Below are positions 11,027 to 21,141 of a stretch of DNA of 64,000 nt, one piece after another. The notes beneath the pieces were generated by a model. That model had not been told where the DNA came from, made no database searches, and saw only the letters and a program-made list of their open reading frames with translations. Position numbers and translations under genes: made by a program. Position 1 is the first letter of the stretch. Each line of letters begins with the position of its first letter. The stretch lies in the NCBI GenBank assembly GCA_035470785.1, contig DATIQN010000009.1, forward strand, positions 54,577 to 118,576, read 5' to 3'. Source of the stretch: Croceibacterium_B sp035470785. Lineage in GTDB: Bacteria; Pseudomonadota; Alphaproteobacteria; Sphingomonadales; Sphingomonadaceae.

Positions 11027-12094
11027 CTACCCGCACTGCGCCCGGTGCAGCAGCTTGTGGTCGGCCAGCACCAGCGCCATCATCGCCGCCACCACCGGCG
11101 TGCCGCGGATGCCGACGCAGGGGTCGTGGCGGCCCTTGGTGGCGAGCTCGGTTGCCTCACCTTCGCGGGTGACCGTCTCCTGCGCGATCAGGATCGAGCT
11201 GGTCGGCTTGAACGCCACGCGCACCACCACCGGCTGCCCGGTCGAGATGCCCCCGGCGATGCCGCCGGCGTTGTTGGCGAGGAATTCGGGGCCGTCGGCG
11301 CCCGGCCGCATCGGGTCGGCGTTCTGCTCGCCGCGCAGGCGCGCGGCGGCAAAGCCGGTGCCGATCTCGACCGCTTTGACCGCGTTGATTCCCATCATCC
11401 CGCTGGCGAGGTCGGCATCGAGCTTGGCGTAGATCGGCGCGCCCCAGCCGGCGGGCACCCCTTCCGCGACGCATTCGACCACCGCGCCGAGGCTCGATCC
11501 CTCGAGCCGCGCGTCGTCGACCAGCTTCTCCCACCGCTTGGCCGCCCAGGCGTCGGGGCAGAAGAACGGGTTCAGCCCGATCTGCTCGGCATCGAACGCC
11601 TCGCGGTCAATCGCATCGCCGCCGATCTCGCAAACATAGGCGGTGATCCTGACCTCCGGGATCACCAGCCGCGCCACCGCGCCTGCCGCGACCCGCGCCG
11701 CGGTCTCGCGCGCCGAGCTGCGCCCGCCCCCGCGATAGTCGCGGAAGCCGTACTTGGCATCGTAGGCGTAGTCGGCGTGGCCCGGGCGATAGGCCTTGGC
11801 GACCTCCGAATAGTCCTTCGAACGCTGGTCGACGTTCTCGATCATCAGGCTGATCGGCGTGCCGGTCGTCTTGCCCTCGAACGTGCCCGAGAGGATGCGG
11901 ACCGCGTCGGGCTCCTTGCGCTGGGTGGTGAACTTGCTCGTGCCCGGCCGCCGCGCATCGAGGAACGGCTGGATCGCCGTCTCGTCGAGCGCGAGCCCCG
12001 GCGGGCACCCGTCGACGACGGCGCCGAGCGCCGGCCCGTGGCTCTCGCCCCAGGTGGTAAAGCGCAACACGCGGCCGAAGGTGTTCCAGCTCAT
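11027..12094 (-). CDS. aroC: Chorismate synthase
   Basis: A 355-residue enzyme that converts 5-enolpyruvylshikimate 3-phosphate to chorismate with reduced FMN as cofactor, the last shared step of aromatic biosynthesis. All three classical signatures are visible: GESHGPALGAVVDGCPPG near the N-terminus, GGGRSSARETAARVAAGA about residue 125, and RPGADGPEFLANNAGGIAGGIS in the C-terminal half. Length is normal. Prephenate dehydratase, which uses a later product, is 19 kb away. Confidence 0.98.
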   Translation of the reverse strand: MSWNTFGRVLRFTTWGESHGPALGAVVDGCPPGLALDETAIQPFLDARRPGTSKFTTQRKEPDAVRILSGTFEGKTTGTPISLMIENVDQRSKDYSEVAKAYRPGHADYAYDAKYGFRDYRGGGRSSARETAARVAAGAVARLVIPEVRITAYVCEIGGDAIDREAFDAEQIGLNPFFCPDAWAAKRWEKLVDDARLEGSSLGAVVECVAEGVPAGWGAPIYAKLDADLASGMMGINAVKAVEIGTGFAAARLRGEQNADPMRPGADGPEFLANNAGGIAGGISTGQPVVVRVAFKPTSSILIAQETVTREGEATELATKGRHDPCVGIRGTPVVAAMMALVLADHKLLHRAQCG

Positions 12095-12194
12095 GGGGCG
12101 CGCTTCTGTCGCAATCGGACGAATCTGTCCACTTGTTCACTTTGCGCCCACGTTGGATTAGCCATGTCGCCCCAACGAACGGGAGGACGCCGCG

Positions 12195-12749
12195 ATGGAA
12201 ATCGAAGTCAGCGCCGAGGCTAAGGACAAGGCGCTCAACCGCAACGTGGCGATCACCGTGGTCGCGCTGTCGGTGTTTTCGGCGCTGTGCAACATCAAGG
12301 ACGGCAACATCGTCCAGTCGATGCAGCAGGCGCAGGCGACTTCGATCGACCAGTGGAACGAATACCAGGCCACGCGCACCAAGCTGCACATCGACCAGTC
12401 GACGCGGTCCCAGCTGCAGGTCCTAGCCGATCCGGCCAAGGCGGCGCCGGCGATCGCCGATCTCGACAAGGCGATCGCCAAGTACACCGCGGAAACCCCG
12501 CGCCTCGCGGCCTCAGCCAAGGACCAGTCGGCGCAGTACGATGCGCTCAACCGCCACGACGACCAGTTCGACGCCGCCGACGCCGCGCTGACCACGGCCA
12601 TCTCGATCGCTGCCGTGGCCGCGCTGTCGGAAAGCGTCTGGCTGCTGTGGCTCAGCTGGGCGCTAGGCGCGTTCGGGATCGTGATGGGGATGTCGGGCTT
12701 CCTCGGCCTCGCCCTGCACCCGGATTTCCTCGCCCGGCTGCTGAGCTGA
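12195..12749 (+). CDS. DUF4337 domain membrane protein
   Basis: A 184-residue protein with an N-terminal membrane segment (NVAITVVALSVFSALCNIKDGN), a long helical middle rich in Ala, Gln and Asp (about residues 45-125), and two C-terminal hydrophobic segments (IAAVAALSESVWLLWLSWALGAFGIVMGMSGFLGLAL). This is the DUF4337 layout; function unknown. The start has GGGAGGA upstream. It diverges from aroC with about 100 nt between them. Confidence 0.8.
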   Translation: MEIEVSAEAKDKALNRNVAITVVALSVFSALCNIKDGNIVQSMQQAQATSIDQWNEYQATRTKLHIDQSTRSQLQVLADPAKAAPAIADLDKAIAKYTAETPRLAASAKDQSAQYDALNRHDDQFDAADAALTTAISIAAVAALSESVWLLWLSWALGAFGIVMGMSGFLGLALHPDFLARLLS

Positions 12750-12831
12750 AGCGGCCCGCGGCCGGGCGACAACACCGTTTCCTACATTGTCGGTATTTGC
12801 CATAGACTTGCGATGGCCCGGCCGAACGCGC

Positions 12832-12910
12832 ACCGCAAGATGACACTTCCCGCCGCAAGATGACACTTCCCGCCGCAAGGTGACAGTTTCGCCGCCAAGG
12901 CGACATTTTT
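12832..12910. repeat. Four tandem copies of a 20-bp unit
   Basis: The unit GCCGCAAGATGACACTTCCC is present twice with only the first base differing (12832-12851, 12852-12871). It is followed by two decaying copies with GGTGACAGTTT (12872-12890) and CCAAGGCGACATTTTT (12891-12910). It lies in the 285-nt gap before ruvA. There are no unique spacers, so this is not a CRISPR array. Confidence 0.8.
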
Positions 12911-12914
12911 GCCC

Positions 12915-12941
12915 TGGACCCTGTCACAGTTGTCAACTTCG
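12915..12941. repeat. Dispersed 27-nt intergenic motif, copy 1
   Basis: Reads TGGACC-c-TGTCA-c-A-g-TTGTCAACTTCG. It matches 24 of 27 positions of a second intergenic copy at 63722-63748. Here it follows directly on the 20-bp tandem repeats, about 95 nt upstream of ruvA. Confidence 0.6.
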
Positions 12942-13034
12942 GCAGGAATTCTACGCGTTTCCTGAACAGCCGCCACGGTGGACGCGCGGCGATTGCCCCT
13001 AGCCAAACCCCCGGCGAATCGGCAGGAACAAAAC

Positions 13035-13631
13035 ATGATTGCCAAGCTGACGGGCAGGCTCGACGAAACCGGCGCAGACTGGGCGGTGATCGACGTCGGC
13101 GGCGTCGGCTATCTCGTCCATTGCTCGTCGAAGACGCTGGGCGCGCTCGGCATCGCGGGCGACGCCTGCACGCTGTTCACCGACCTGCAGGTCAGCGAGA
13201 ACGACCTGCGCCTGCTCGGTTTCGCCACTGGGGAGGAGCGCGACTGGTTCCGCCTGCTGACCGGCGTGCAGGGCGTCGGCAGCAAGGTCGGCCTGGCGAT
13301 CCTCTCGGCGCTCTCGCCGGGCGATCTGCAAGCCGCCTGCGCCGCGCAAGACGCCGCGATGGTCGCCCGCGCGCAAGGCGTCGGCCCGAAGCTTGCGGGG
13401 CGGATCGTCAATGAGCTCAAGGACAAGGCCGGCGCGATGCCGGGGGGCGGGATTGCGACGGTGGCCGCGCCGGTCGGCAGCGCCAGCGCGGACGCGGTCT
13501 CGGCGTTGCAGAACCTCGGCTTCAAGCCTGCCGTGGCGGCGAGCGCCGTGGCGCACGCGCAAGGGGAGCTGGGGGTGGATGCGGGGTTGAACGACCTGGT
13601 GCGCGTCGCGCTAAAGAGGGCGGCGGGATGA
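13035..13631 (+). CDS. ruvA: Holliday junction branch migration protein RuvA
   Basis: A 198-residue protein that binds four-way DNA junctions and recruits the RuvB motor. The N-terminal OB-fold starts MIAKLTGRLDETGADWAVIDVGGVGYLVHC. Two helix-hairpin-helix motifs follow (LLTGVQGVGSKVGLAILSAL about residues 72-91 and AQGVGPKLAGRIVNELKDK about 112-130). A flexible Gly/Ala linker leads to the C-terminal RuvB-binding domain ending in LVRVALKRAAG. AGGA lies 7 nt before the ATG. ruvC is not in the window and ruvB is displaced by an antisense nuclease element. Confidence 0.96.
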   Translation: MIAKLTGRLDETGADWAVIDVGGVGYLVHCSSKTLGALGIAGDACTLFTDLQVSENDLRLLGFATGEERDWFRLLTGVQGVGSKVGLAILSALSPGDLQAACAAQDAAMVARAQGVGPKLAGRIVNELKDKAGAMPGGGIATVAAPVGSASADAVSALQNLGFKPAVAASAVAHAQGELGVDAGLNDLVRVALKRAAG

Positions 13632-13653
13632 AATCGGTTCCCACCTCGCAGAT

Positions 13654-13687
13654 TCGTCATCCTGAACTTGTTTCAGGATCCATTTCG
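13654..13687. repeat. Palindromic repeat, copy 1 (left flank of GIY-YIG gene)
   Basis: The core at 13659-13679 is a perfect hairpin, ATCCTGAA-cttgt-TTCAGGAT. It is flanked by CGTC on the left and CCATTTCG on the right, both shared with the inverted copy at 14033-14053. The stop codon of the GIY-YIG gene lies inside it. Confidence 0.8.
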
Positions 13688-14008
13688 CCCCTCTCGCGGA
13701 TCAAGCGGTGGAAGGCCCAACCCCACCGCCAATTCCCTCCACTCAGGGTTCTCGGCATTGATCAGGTCGATCTTCCACTGCCGGTGCCAGCGCTTGAGCT
13801 GTTTCTCGCGCAGGATCGCCCGCTGCATGTCGCCGAACATTTCGAAGTGGACGAGACGGTGGACCTTGTAGCGGGTGGTGAACCCCGGGATGAGCCCCTC
13901 TCGATGCTGCACGAGCCGCTGCAGCAGGCTCGACGTCACGCCGATATAGATAGCGCAGTAGTGCTTGTTCGAGAGGAGGTATACGCAAGGGTTCCGCTCG
14001 TAGCGCAT
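13673..14008 (-). CDS. GIY-YIG nuclease family protein
   Basis: A 111-residue single-domain GIY-YIG protein. The family signature is seen as CVYLLSNKHYCAIYIGVTSSLLQRLVQHREG (about residues 8-38); the later RAILREKQLKRWHRQWKIDLINAENPEW fits the COG2827 small nucleases. It lies antisense between ruvA and ruvB and is bounded on both sides by inverted copies of a palindromic repeat. The ATG at 14008 is preferred; a TTG within the right-hand repeat would add 12 residues. Catalytic activity and target are unknown. The arrangement resembles a small mobile or domesticated element. Confidence 0.85.
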   Translation of the reverse strand: MRYERNPCVYLLSNKHYCAIYIGVTSSLLQRLVQHREGLIPGFTTRYKVHRLVHFEMFGDMQRAILREKQLKRWHRQWKIDLINAENPEWRELAVGLGLPPLDPREGRNGS

Positions 14009-14032
14009 GCACCGGAGAGTGCCGAGAAATGG

Positions 14033-14053
14033 ACCTTGAAACAAGTTCAGGGT
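14033..14053. repeat. Palindromic repeat, copy 2 (right flank, inverted)
   Basis: ACCTTGAA-acaag-TTCAGGGT, in inverted orientation relative to copies 1 and 3. The arms pair with one mismatch (a G-U pair in RNA on one strand). It lies 25 nt upstream of the GIY-YIG start. Confidence 0.8.
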
Positions 14054-14105
14054 GACGATGAAGTGCTTGATTCAGAGCATTTTCCCGAACCCCGCCAATC
14101 CTGTC

Positions 14106-14126
14106 ATGCTGAACTTGTTTCAGCAT
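14106..14126. repeat. Palindromic repeat, copy 3 (upstream of ruvB)
   Basis: ATGCTGAA-cttgt-TTCAGCAT, a perfect hairpin. Relative to copy 1 both arms carry the matching change (C to G and G to C), so pairing is preserved by covariation. It lies 24 nt before the ruvB start, in the likely ruvB leader. Confidence 0.8.
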
Positions 14127-14150
14127 CCATCGTGCCGCAAGCGGCCACCA

Positions 14151-15188
14151 ATGACCGATAACCCCGCACTCTCCCCCCCGCGCCAGCCGGAGGACCCGGA
14201 CGCGGCGCTGCGCCCCAAGTCGCTCGGCGAGTTCGTCGGGCAGGAGGCGGCGCGGGAGAACTTGCGGGTGTTCATCGAGGCCGCGCGCCACCGCGGCGAG
14301 GCGATGGACCATGTGCTGTTCTTCGGGCCGCCCGGCCTCGGCAAGACCACGCTGGCGCAGATCGTCGCGCGCGAGATGGGCGTCGGATTTCGCGCCACCA
14401 GCGGCCCTGTCATCGGCAAGACCGGCGACCTCGCCGCGCTGCTGACCAACCTTGAGCCGCACGACGTCTTGTTCATCGACGAGATCCACCGGCTCAATCC
14501 GGTGGTCGAGGAGGTGCTCTACCCGGCGATGGAGGACCGCGCGCTCGACCTGATCATCGGCGAGGGGCCCAGCGCGCGCAGCGTGCGGATCGACCTGCCG
14601 CCGTTCACGCTGATCGGTGCGACCACCCGCCAAGGGCTGCTGACCACGCCGCTGCGCGACCGCTTCGGAATTCCGGTGCGGCTGAACTTCTACACCGTCG
14701 AGGAGCTCGAGCGCGTGGTGCAGCGGGGGGCGCGAATGCTCAATGTCGCCGTCGATGCGGCGGGCGCGCGCGAAATCGCCCGGCGGGCGCGGGGGACGCC
14801 TCGGGTGGCCGGACGACTGCTGCGGCGGGTGCGCGACTTCGCGCATGTCGCGGGTGCGCCGACCGTGACCGCCGAGGTCGCTGACGCGGCGCTGACCAGG
14901 CTCGAGGTCGACGGCCTCGGCCTCGACGCGATGGACCGGCGCTACCTGACGATGATCGCCAACATCTACAAAGGCGGCCCGGTCGGCGTCGAGACGCTCG
15001 CCGCCGGCCTCGCCGAGCCGCGCGACACGGTCGAGGACGTGATCGAGCCGTTCCTGATCCAGCTCGGCCTGGTCGCTCGCACCGCGCGCGGACGCTGTCT
15101 CAACGACGGTGGCTGGAAGCACCTCGGGATGGCCCCGCCGACGGGCTCGCAGACCGGGCTGTTCGATTCCGAGGGAAACGGAAAGTAA
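14151..15188 (+). CDS. ruvB: Holliday junction ATP-dependent DNA helicase RuvB
   Basis: A 345-residue AAA+ motor that drives branch migration with RuvA. Walker A is FFGPPGLGKTTLAQ (about residues 58-71), Walker B is VLFIDEIHRLN (about 106-116), sensor 1 is IGATTRQGLLTTPLRDRFG with the Arg finger (about 158-176), and the C-terminal winged helix ends with HLGMAPPTGSQTGLF. The start is set by family alignment (TDNPALSPPRQPEDPDAALRP); there is no good ribosome binding site. A palindromic repeat and the antisense nuclease gene separate it from ruvA by 520 nt, so normal ruvAB coupling is lost. Confidence 0.97.
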   Translation: MTDNPALSPPRQPEDPDAALRPKSLGEFVGQEAARENLRVFIEAARHRGEAMDHVLFFGPPGLGKTTLAQIVAREMGVGFRATSGPVIGKTGDLAALLTNLEPHDVLFIDEIHRLNPVVEEVLYPAMEDRALDLIIGEGPSARSVRIDLPPFTLIGATTRQGLLTTPLRDRFGIPVRLNFYTVEELERVVQRGARMLNVAVDAAGAREIARRARGTPRVAGRLLRRVRDFAHVAGAPTVTAEVADAALTRLEVDGLGLDAMDRRYLTMIANIYKGGPVGVETLAAGLAEPRDTVEDVIEPFLIQLGLVARTARGRCLNDGGWKHLGMAPPTGSQTGLFDSEGNGK

Positions 15189-15429
15189 GGCGCGCGGGCG
15201 GCTCCAATCGTTAACAATCGCGTCGCAAACGGGGCGGGTTCGGTTCCAGAGTGGGACAGACCCGCGGCAACCCTCGGATTCGCGGCAAAAAATCGCTCCG
15301 GGCTCTTTGAATCGTGGTTAATCGCATTGCCGATCGACCGATTTGCGCTGTTCTTGGCGTGAACGGGCGGAGCCGTGCCGGCCATTTCGGGTCGGTCAGG
15401 CCAATCCCGTCGAAGCTGAGAGAACAACC

Positions 15430-16362
15430 ATGTCGGTACGAATGGCCCTGGCGAAACTGTCCGCTGTCGCGGCAGGCGGCGCGCTCGCTGTCGGCGGCGC
15501 GGTCCATGTCGCGGAAGCTCCGGCGGCGACGACCTCCACCAAGTACGTCAAGGATGTGAAGACGACCAAGCCGGTCAAGTACGTCAAGACCGAGCGGCAC
15601 GTCCCCCGCAAGATCCAGCGCGTCCATCGCATCGTCACCATCGAATGCGAAGCGCCCAAGCGCCTCGTCGAGCATGAAGGCGCGCAAGTCTGCGCCGAGG
15701 AACAGCAGATGGCGATGGTGCCGATGCCGATGCCTATGCCCGCGGCCGGCGGCGGTTTCGTCGCCGGTGGCGGCGGCGGTGGCGGCGCCCCGGTCATTAT
15801 CGGCGGCTCGAGCGGCGGCGGCTTCGGTGGCGGCTTCTTCGGCGGGTTCTTCGGCGGTTCGAGCAGCGGCGGCCATGTCCAGATTACGTCGACGACGACC
15901 ACCAGCGGCTCGACCTCGGGCAGCTCGAGCAGCAGCGGCGGCGTGATCGTCAACGTCAACGGCAGCTCGACCTCGACCTCGACGGGCGGTTCGTCGACCT
16001 CGACCGGCGGCTCCTCCACCTCGACCTCGACGGGCGGCTCGTCGACCTCGACTTCGACCGGTGGCAGCTCGACCTCGACCAGCTCGGGCAACGTCACCAG
16101 CACGTCGTCTTCGTCAGGCAACGTCTCGACCAGCAGCTCGACCTCGGGGAACATCACCTCGAGCACGTCGACCTCCAGCTCGACGAGCTCATCGACCTCG
16201 AGCAGCTCCTCGACGAGCGGCTCGACCTCGACCAGCGGCAGCACCAGCACCAGCTCGGGCACCCAGGTTCCTGAGCCGCCGATGGTGGCGCTGTTCGGCA
16301 TGGGCGCGCTCGCGGCCTTCGCCCGCCGGCGCAAGAAGAAAGCTGCGAGCCCCGCCGCCTGA
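15430..16362 (+). CDS. PEP-CTERM sorting domain protein with Ser/Thr-rich repeats
   Basis: A 310-residue exported protein. The N-terminus is a signal peptide (MALAKLSAVAAGGALAVGGAVHVAEA). A basic Lys/Val region and two Cys follow (about residues 40-95), then Gly-rich stretches and about 100 residues built almost entirely of Ser, Thr and Gly in repeats such as GGSSTSTSTGG. The C-terminus is a PEP-CTERM signal: VPEPPMVALFGMGALAAF followed by RRRKKK. Such proteins are processed by an exosortase, usually with export of exopolysaccharide; no exosortase is in this window. The Ser/Thr region may be glycosylated. GAGAGAA precedes the ATG. Confidence 0.88.
   Translation: MSVRMALAKLSAVAAGGALAVGGAVHVAEAPAATTSTKYVKDVKTTKPVKYVKTERHVPRKIQRVHRIVTIECEAPKRLVEHEGAQVCAEEQQMAMVPMPMPMPAAGGGFVAGGGGGGGAPVIIGGSSGGGFGGGFFGGFFGGSSSGGHVQITSTTTTSGSTSGSSSSSGGVIVNVNGSSTSTSTGGSSTSTGGSSTSTSTGGSSTSTSTGGSSTSTSSGNVTSTSSSSGNVSTSSSTSGNITSSTSTSSSTSSSTSSSSSTSGSTSTSGSTSTSSGTQVPEPPMVALFGMGALAAFARRRKKKAASPAA
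15958..16260. repeat. Internal Ser/Thr-coding minisatellite
   Basis: The DNA behind the Ser/Thr/Gly tract is a degenerate array of TCGACC and TCGACG hexamers interrupted by GGCGGC blocks. Arrays of this kind change length by slippage, so copy number probably varies between strains. Confidence 0.75.
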
Positions 16363-16389
16363 TCCTTCCCGGCGGAGTCTCTAGGGGGA

Positions 16390-16412
16390 GGGCGGTCGGG
16401 GGGCGCCCTTTT
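16390..16412 (+). terminator. Intrinsic terminator after the PEP-CTERM gene
   Basis: A 5-bp GGGCG/CGCCC stem with a G-rich loop, then TTTT, 28 nt past the stop codon. The stem is short but G+C only. Confidence 0.5.
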
Positions 16413-16414
16413 CG

Positions 16415-16624
16415 TTATGGCGCGTCGCTCAGCGAGAACAGACGTTCGACCGGCTCGCCGAGCGCCCGGGCGAGCTTGAGCGCGATCACCGTCGAGGGCA
16501 CGAACACCGCGTTCTCGACCGTGTTGATCGTCTTGCGGCTGACCCCGACCAGCGCGGCCAGCTCGGCCTGGGTCAGCCCTTTCGCCTCGCGCACCTCGCG
16601 CACGCGGTTCGCCAGCTCAGCCAA
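16415..16624 (-). CDS. Small XRE-type (Cro/CI) transcriptional regulator
   Basis: A 69-residue protein that is almost entirely one helix-turn-helix domain: REVREAKGLTQAELAALVGVSRKTINTVENAVFVPSTVIALKLARALGEPVERLFSL. It resembles the YozG-like single-domain regulators. No ATG is available; the TTG at 16624 overlaps the end of the upstream membrane-protein gene by 8 nt, so it is probably translated by coupling. A likely operator lies in front of the two-gene unit at 17073-17108. Confidence 0.85.
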   Translation of the reverse strand: MAELANRVREVREAKGLTQAELAALVGVSRKTINTVENAVFVPSTVIALKLARALGEPVERLFSLSDAP

Positions 16625-17057
16625 ACTGGTGCGCGCGCCGTTCGAGCATGCTGAAGCGCAGCAGGGCGGTGGCGAAGCCCACGCTGAGAACCAGATGGAT
16701 CGCCACCGGCGTCTCGACCGGCACGAAAACCTGGACAACGAACAGGGCGATTGCCGTGAGCATCGTCAGCACGAAAGCCAGCGACAGCGCTTCCGCCCGG
16801 TGCGCACGCGTGACTTCGTCCTCCATCAGCTCGCGAACCGCCTTCGGCCGGAACCAGAACCCGCCCGTGGCGAGTCCGGCGAGGATAACCAGCGCAAGAA
16901 GCGTCCATCCGCTCAAGCGGACGAGCGATACGGTGCGGTGGTCCGGCGGATTGCTGAAGAAGGCCGCCTGTTGAAGAAGAAACATCAGCGCGACCGGAAT
17001 CATCATCCGCGCGCGGCGCCGGCTCAGCCGGTCGGCGGTTTCGACAAGATCGGACAT
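16617..17057 (-). CDS. Four-helix membrane protein paired with XRE regulator
   Basis: A 146-residue protein with four hydrophobic segments (about residues 18-34, 48-66, 92-110 and 116-136). I recognise no family with certainty, but small multi-helix proteins of the DUF2178 kind are often encoded next to YozG-like XRE regulators, as here. The two genes overlap by 8 nt and form one unit read from a promoter region that carries a repeated GGTTACA half-site. Confidence 0.75.
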   Translation of the reverse strand: MSDLVETADRLSRRRARMMIPVALMFLLQQAAFFSNPPDHRTVSLVRLSGWTLLALVILAGLATGGFWFRPKAVRELMEDEVTRAHRAEALSLAFVLTMLTAIALFVVQVFVPVETPVAIHLVLSVGFATALLRFSMLERRAHQFG

Positions 17058-17072
17058 GGAACTGGACTCCCG

Positions 17073-17108
17073 TGTAACCTCTAGGTTACATGGATCCTAT
17101 GGGTTACA
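17073..17108. promoter_or_regulatory. Putative operator of the membrane protein/XRE unit
   Basis: An inverted repeat, TGTAACC-tcta-GGTTACA (17073-17090), is followed 11 nt later by a third GGTTACA half-site (17102-17108). It lies 16 nt upstream of the start of the membrane-protein gene. Small XRE regulators usually bind such sites at their own promoter, so autoregulation is inferred. Confidence 0.6.
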
Positions 17109-17128
17109 CGGGCGTCAAGCCGATTCGA

Positions 17129-19804
<2,676 letters not shown>

Positions 19805-19923
19805 CGCGGGGTGTGCCTCCTGTTTCGGTTCCGGCCGGATCGTCGCGGGGGACACGCAAGAAGGGGCCGGATTTGGCGCGGCACCTGCGCGTTCCGCGGG
19901 GCAAAATCAAGGGTCGCGGGGTT

Positions 19924-19949
19924 GGAACCGCCGCTTCGAGCGGTTAGTT
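19924..19949 (+). promoter_or_regulatory. Possible EcfG-type promoter before a small membrane protein gene
   Basis: GGAAC at 19924-19928, a 17-nt spacer and AGTT at 19946-19949, against the EcfG consensus GGAAC-N16/17-cGTT. The predicted start of transcription is about 15-20 nt before the ATG at 19975. The -10 differs from consensus at its first base. Confidence 0.4.
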
Positions 19950-19974
19950 CTGGTTGCCTAGGAACAAGCGCATC

Positions 19975-20136
19975 ATGGCCCTCGGCTCAGGACGTCCACG
20001 CGAACCCCTTCATGTCATCGCGATGGCACTGGCGCTGGCGTTGGCGGCGTTCGCCGGCGGCGCGCTCGGGCTGGTCTGGCACAAGCTGGCCGGTACCGAC
20101 AAACCGGCCGAGACATCCACCTCTCGGCTCGGCTAG
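19975..20136 (+). CDS. Small single-helix membrane protein
   Basis: A 53-residue product: a basic N-terminus, one hydrophobic segment (VIAMALALALAAFAGGALGLVW, about residues 15-36), and a short polar tail. AGGAAC lies 7 nt before the ATG. The 3' end overlaps the convergent DMT permease gene by 4 nt. No family is recognised. A possible EcfG promoter upstream would make it a stress-induced gene. The short length makes the call tentative, but the ribosome binding site and tight convergent packing support it. Confidence 0.5.
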   Translation: MALGSGRPREPLHVIAMALALALAAFAGGALGLVWHKLAGTDKPAETSTSRLG

Positions 20137-21014
20137 GCCGCGCTTTGCTCGGGCCGTTTGCGCGGCGCGGCGATCCAGCAGGCGACCACGATCAGCGCCG
20201 CGCCGGCGAGCGTCGACAGGGTCAACGGCTCGCGGAAGAACAGCCAGCCGAACAGTCCGGCCCACAGGAAGCCGGAATACTCGAGCGGGGCGAGCGCCTG
20301 CGTTTCGGCGCGCGCATAAGCCCAGGCGAAGGTCATCGCGCCGGCGACAGAAAGCATCGCCGAGCCCGCGCTGAGGAGAGTTGCATCGAACCCGGGCCGG
20401 TTGACAAACCACGGCGCGAACGGGGCCAGCGACAACAGCACCACCGCCTGATGAAACGTCGATACTTCGGCGGGCCTTGCGACGAGTGCCTGCTTGCGCT
20501 GGAGGACAAGGTTCAAGGCATAGAGCAGCGAGGAGACCAAGACGGAGGCAATTCCCCAGCCGGTCGCCGGGGTTGAGTCGCCTTCCAGCCGCGCCGCCGC
20601 GATCAGGACGACGCCGGCCAACCCCATCAGCGAGGCGGCGACCGCGCCCTTGCCGATCCTTTCGCCGAGCATGATCGCGGCGAAGTACAGCGCCGCCAGC
20701 GGAGCGGTGAACGAGATTGCGATCGCTTCGGCCAGCGGCAGCCGCGTCAGGCCCCAGAAGAAGGTGAAGGACATCGCCGTGACAACGATCCCGCGCAGGA
20801 CATGCAGCCGCACGGTCGCCGGTGCCGGCCAGCCCGTGCGCGCAGAGAGCCAAAGCGGCGCGGCGAGGGCCAGCCCGAACACGCTTCTGACCAGCAGAGT
20901 AGAATAGGCGCCGACGGCCAGCGAGGCGCCCTTCATCAGCGCGTCCATCAGCGAGAGCAGCGCGATCGCCGCGAGCACGGCCGCGAACGGCAACACGGGA
21001 TGAGTGCGGCGCAT
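20133..21014 (-). CDS. EamA/DMT family permease
   Basis: A 293-residue inner-membrane transporter with about ten hydrophobic helices arranged as two EamA repeats (about residues 10-140 and 150-280). Typical family stretches are seen: RSVFGLALAAPLWL, LPLAEAIAISFTAPLAALYFAAIMLGERIG and the matching FLWAGLFGWLFFREPLTLSTLAGAALIV. Members export amino acids, metabolites or drugs; the substrate cannot be read from sequence. It diverges from the L,D-transpeptidase at 21142. Confidence 0.9.
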   Translation of the reverse strand: MRRTHPVLPFAAVLAAIALLSLMDALMKGASLAVGAYSTLLVRSVFGLALAAPLWLSARTGWPAPATVRLHVLRGIVVTAMSFTFFWGLTRLPLAEAIAISFTAPLAALYFAAIMLGERIGKGAVAASLMGLAGVVLIAAARLEGDSTPATGWGIASVLVSSLLYALNLVLQRKQALVARPAEVSTFHQAVVLLSLAPFAPWFVNRPGFDATLLSAGSAMLSVAGAMTFAWAYARAETQALAPLEYSGFLWAGLFGWLFFREPLTLSTLAGAALIVVACWIAAPRKRPEQSAA

Positions 21015-21141
21015 CGCATGAACCCTTAACCGGTGGACGATTCAGCCGCCAGTCAGCAGAGCCAGTTGATGCTTGGGGCCGAAACGAGCTAAATAGGAGC
21101 GTCGCCCCGGGCCCGGCCCGGCGACGAACAGGGCCATTACG

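Noticed and set aside
12832..12910. A possible CRISPR array
   Set aside because: Units are directly adjacent with no spacers, and no cas gene is present.
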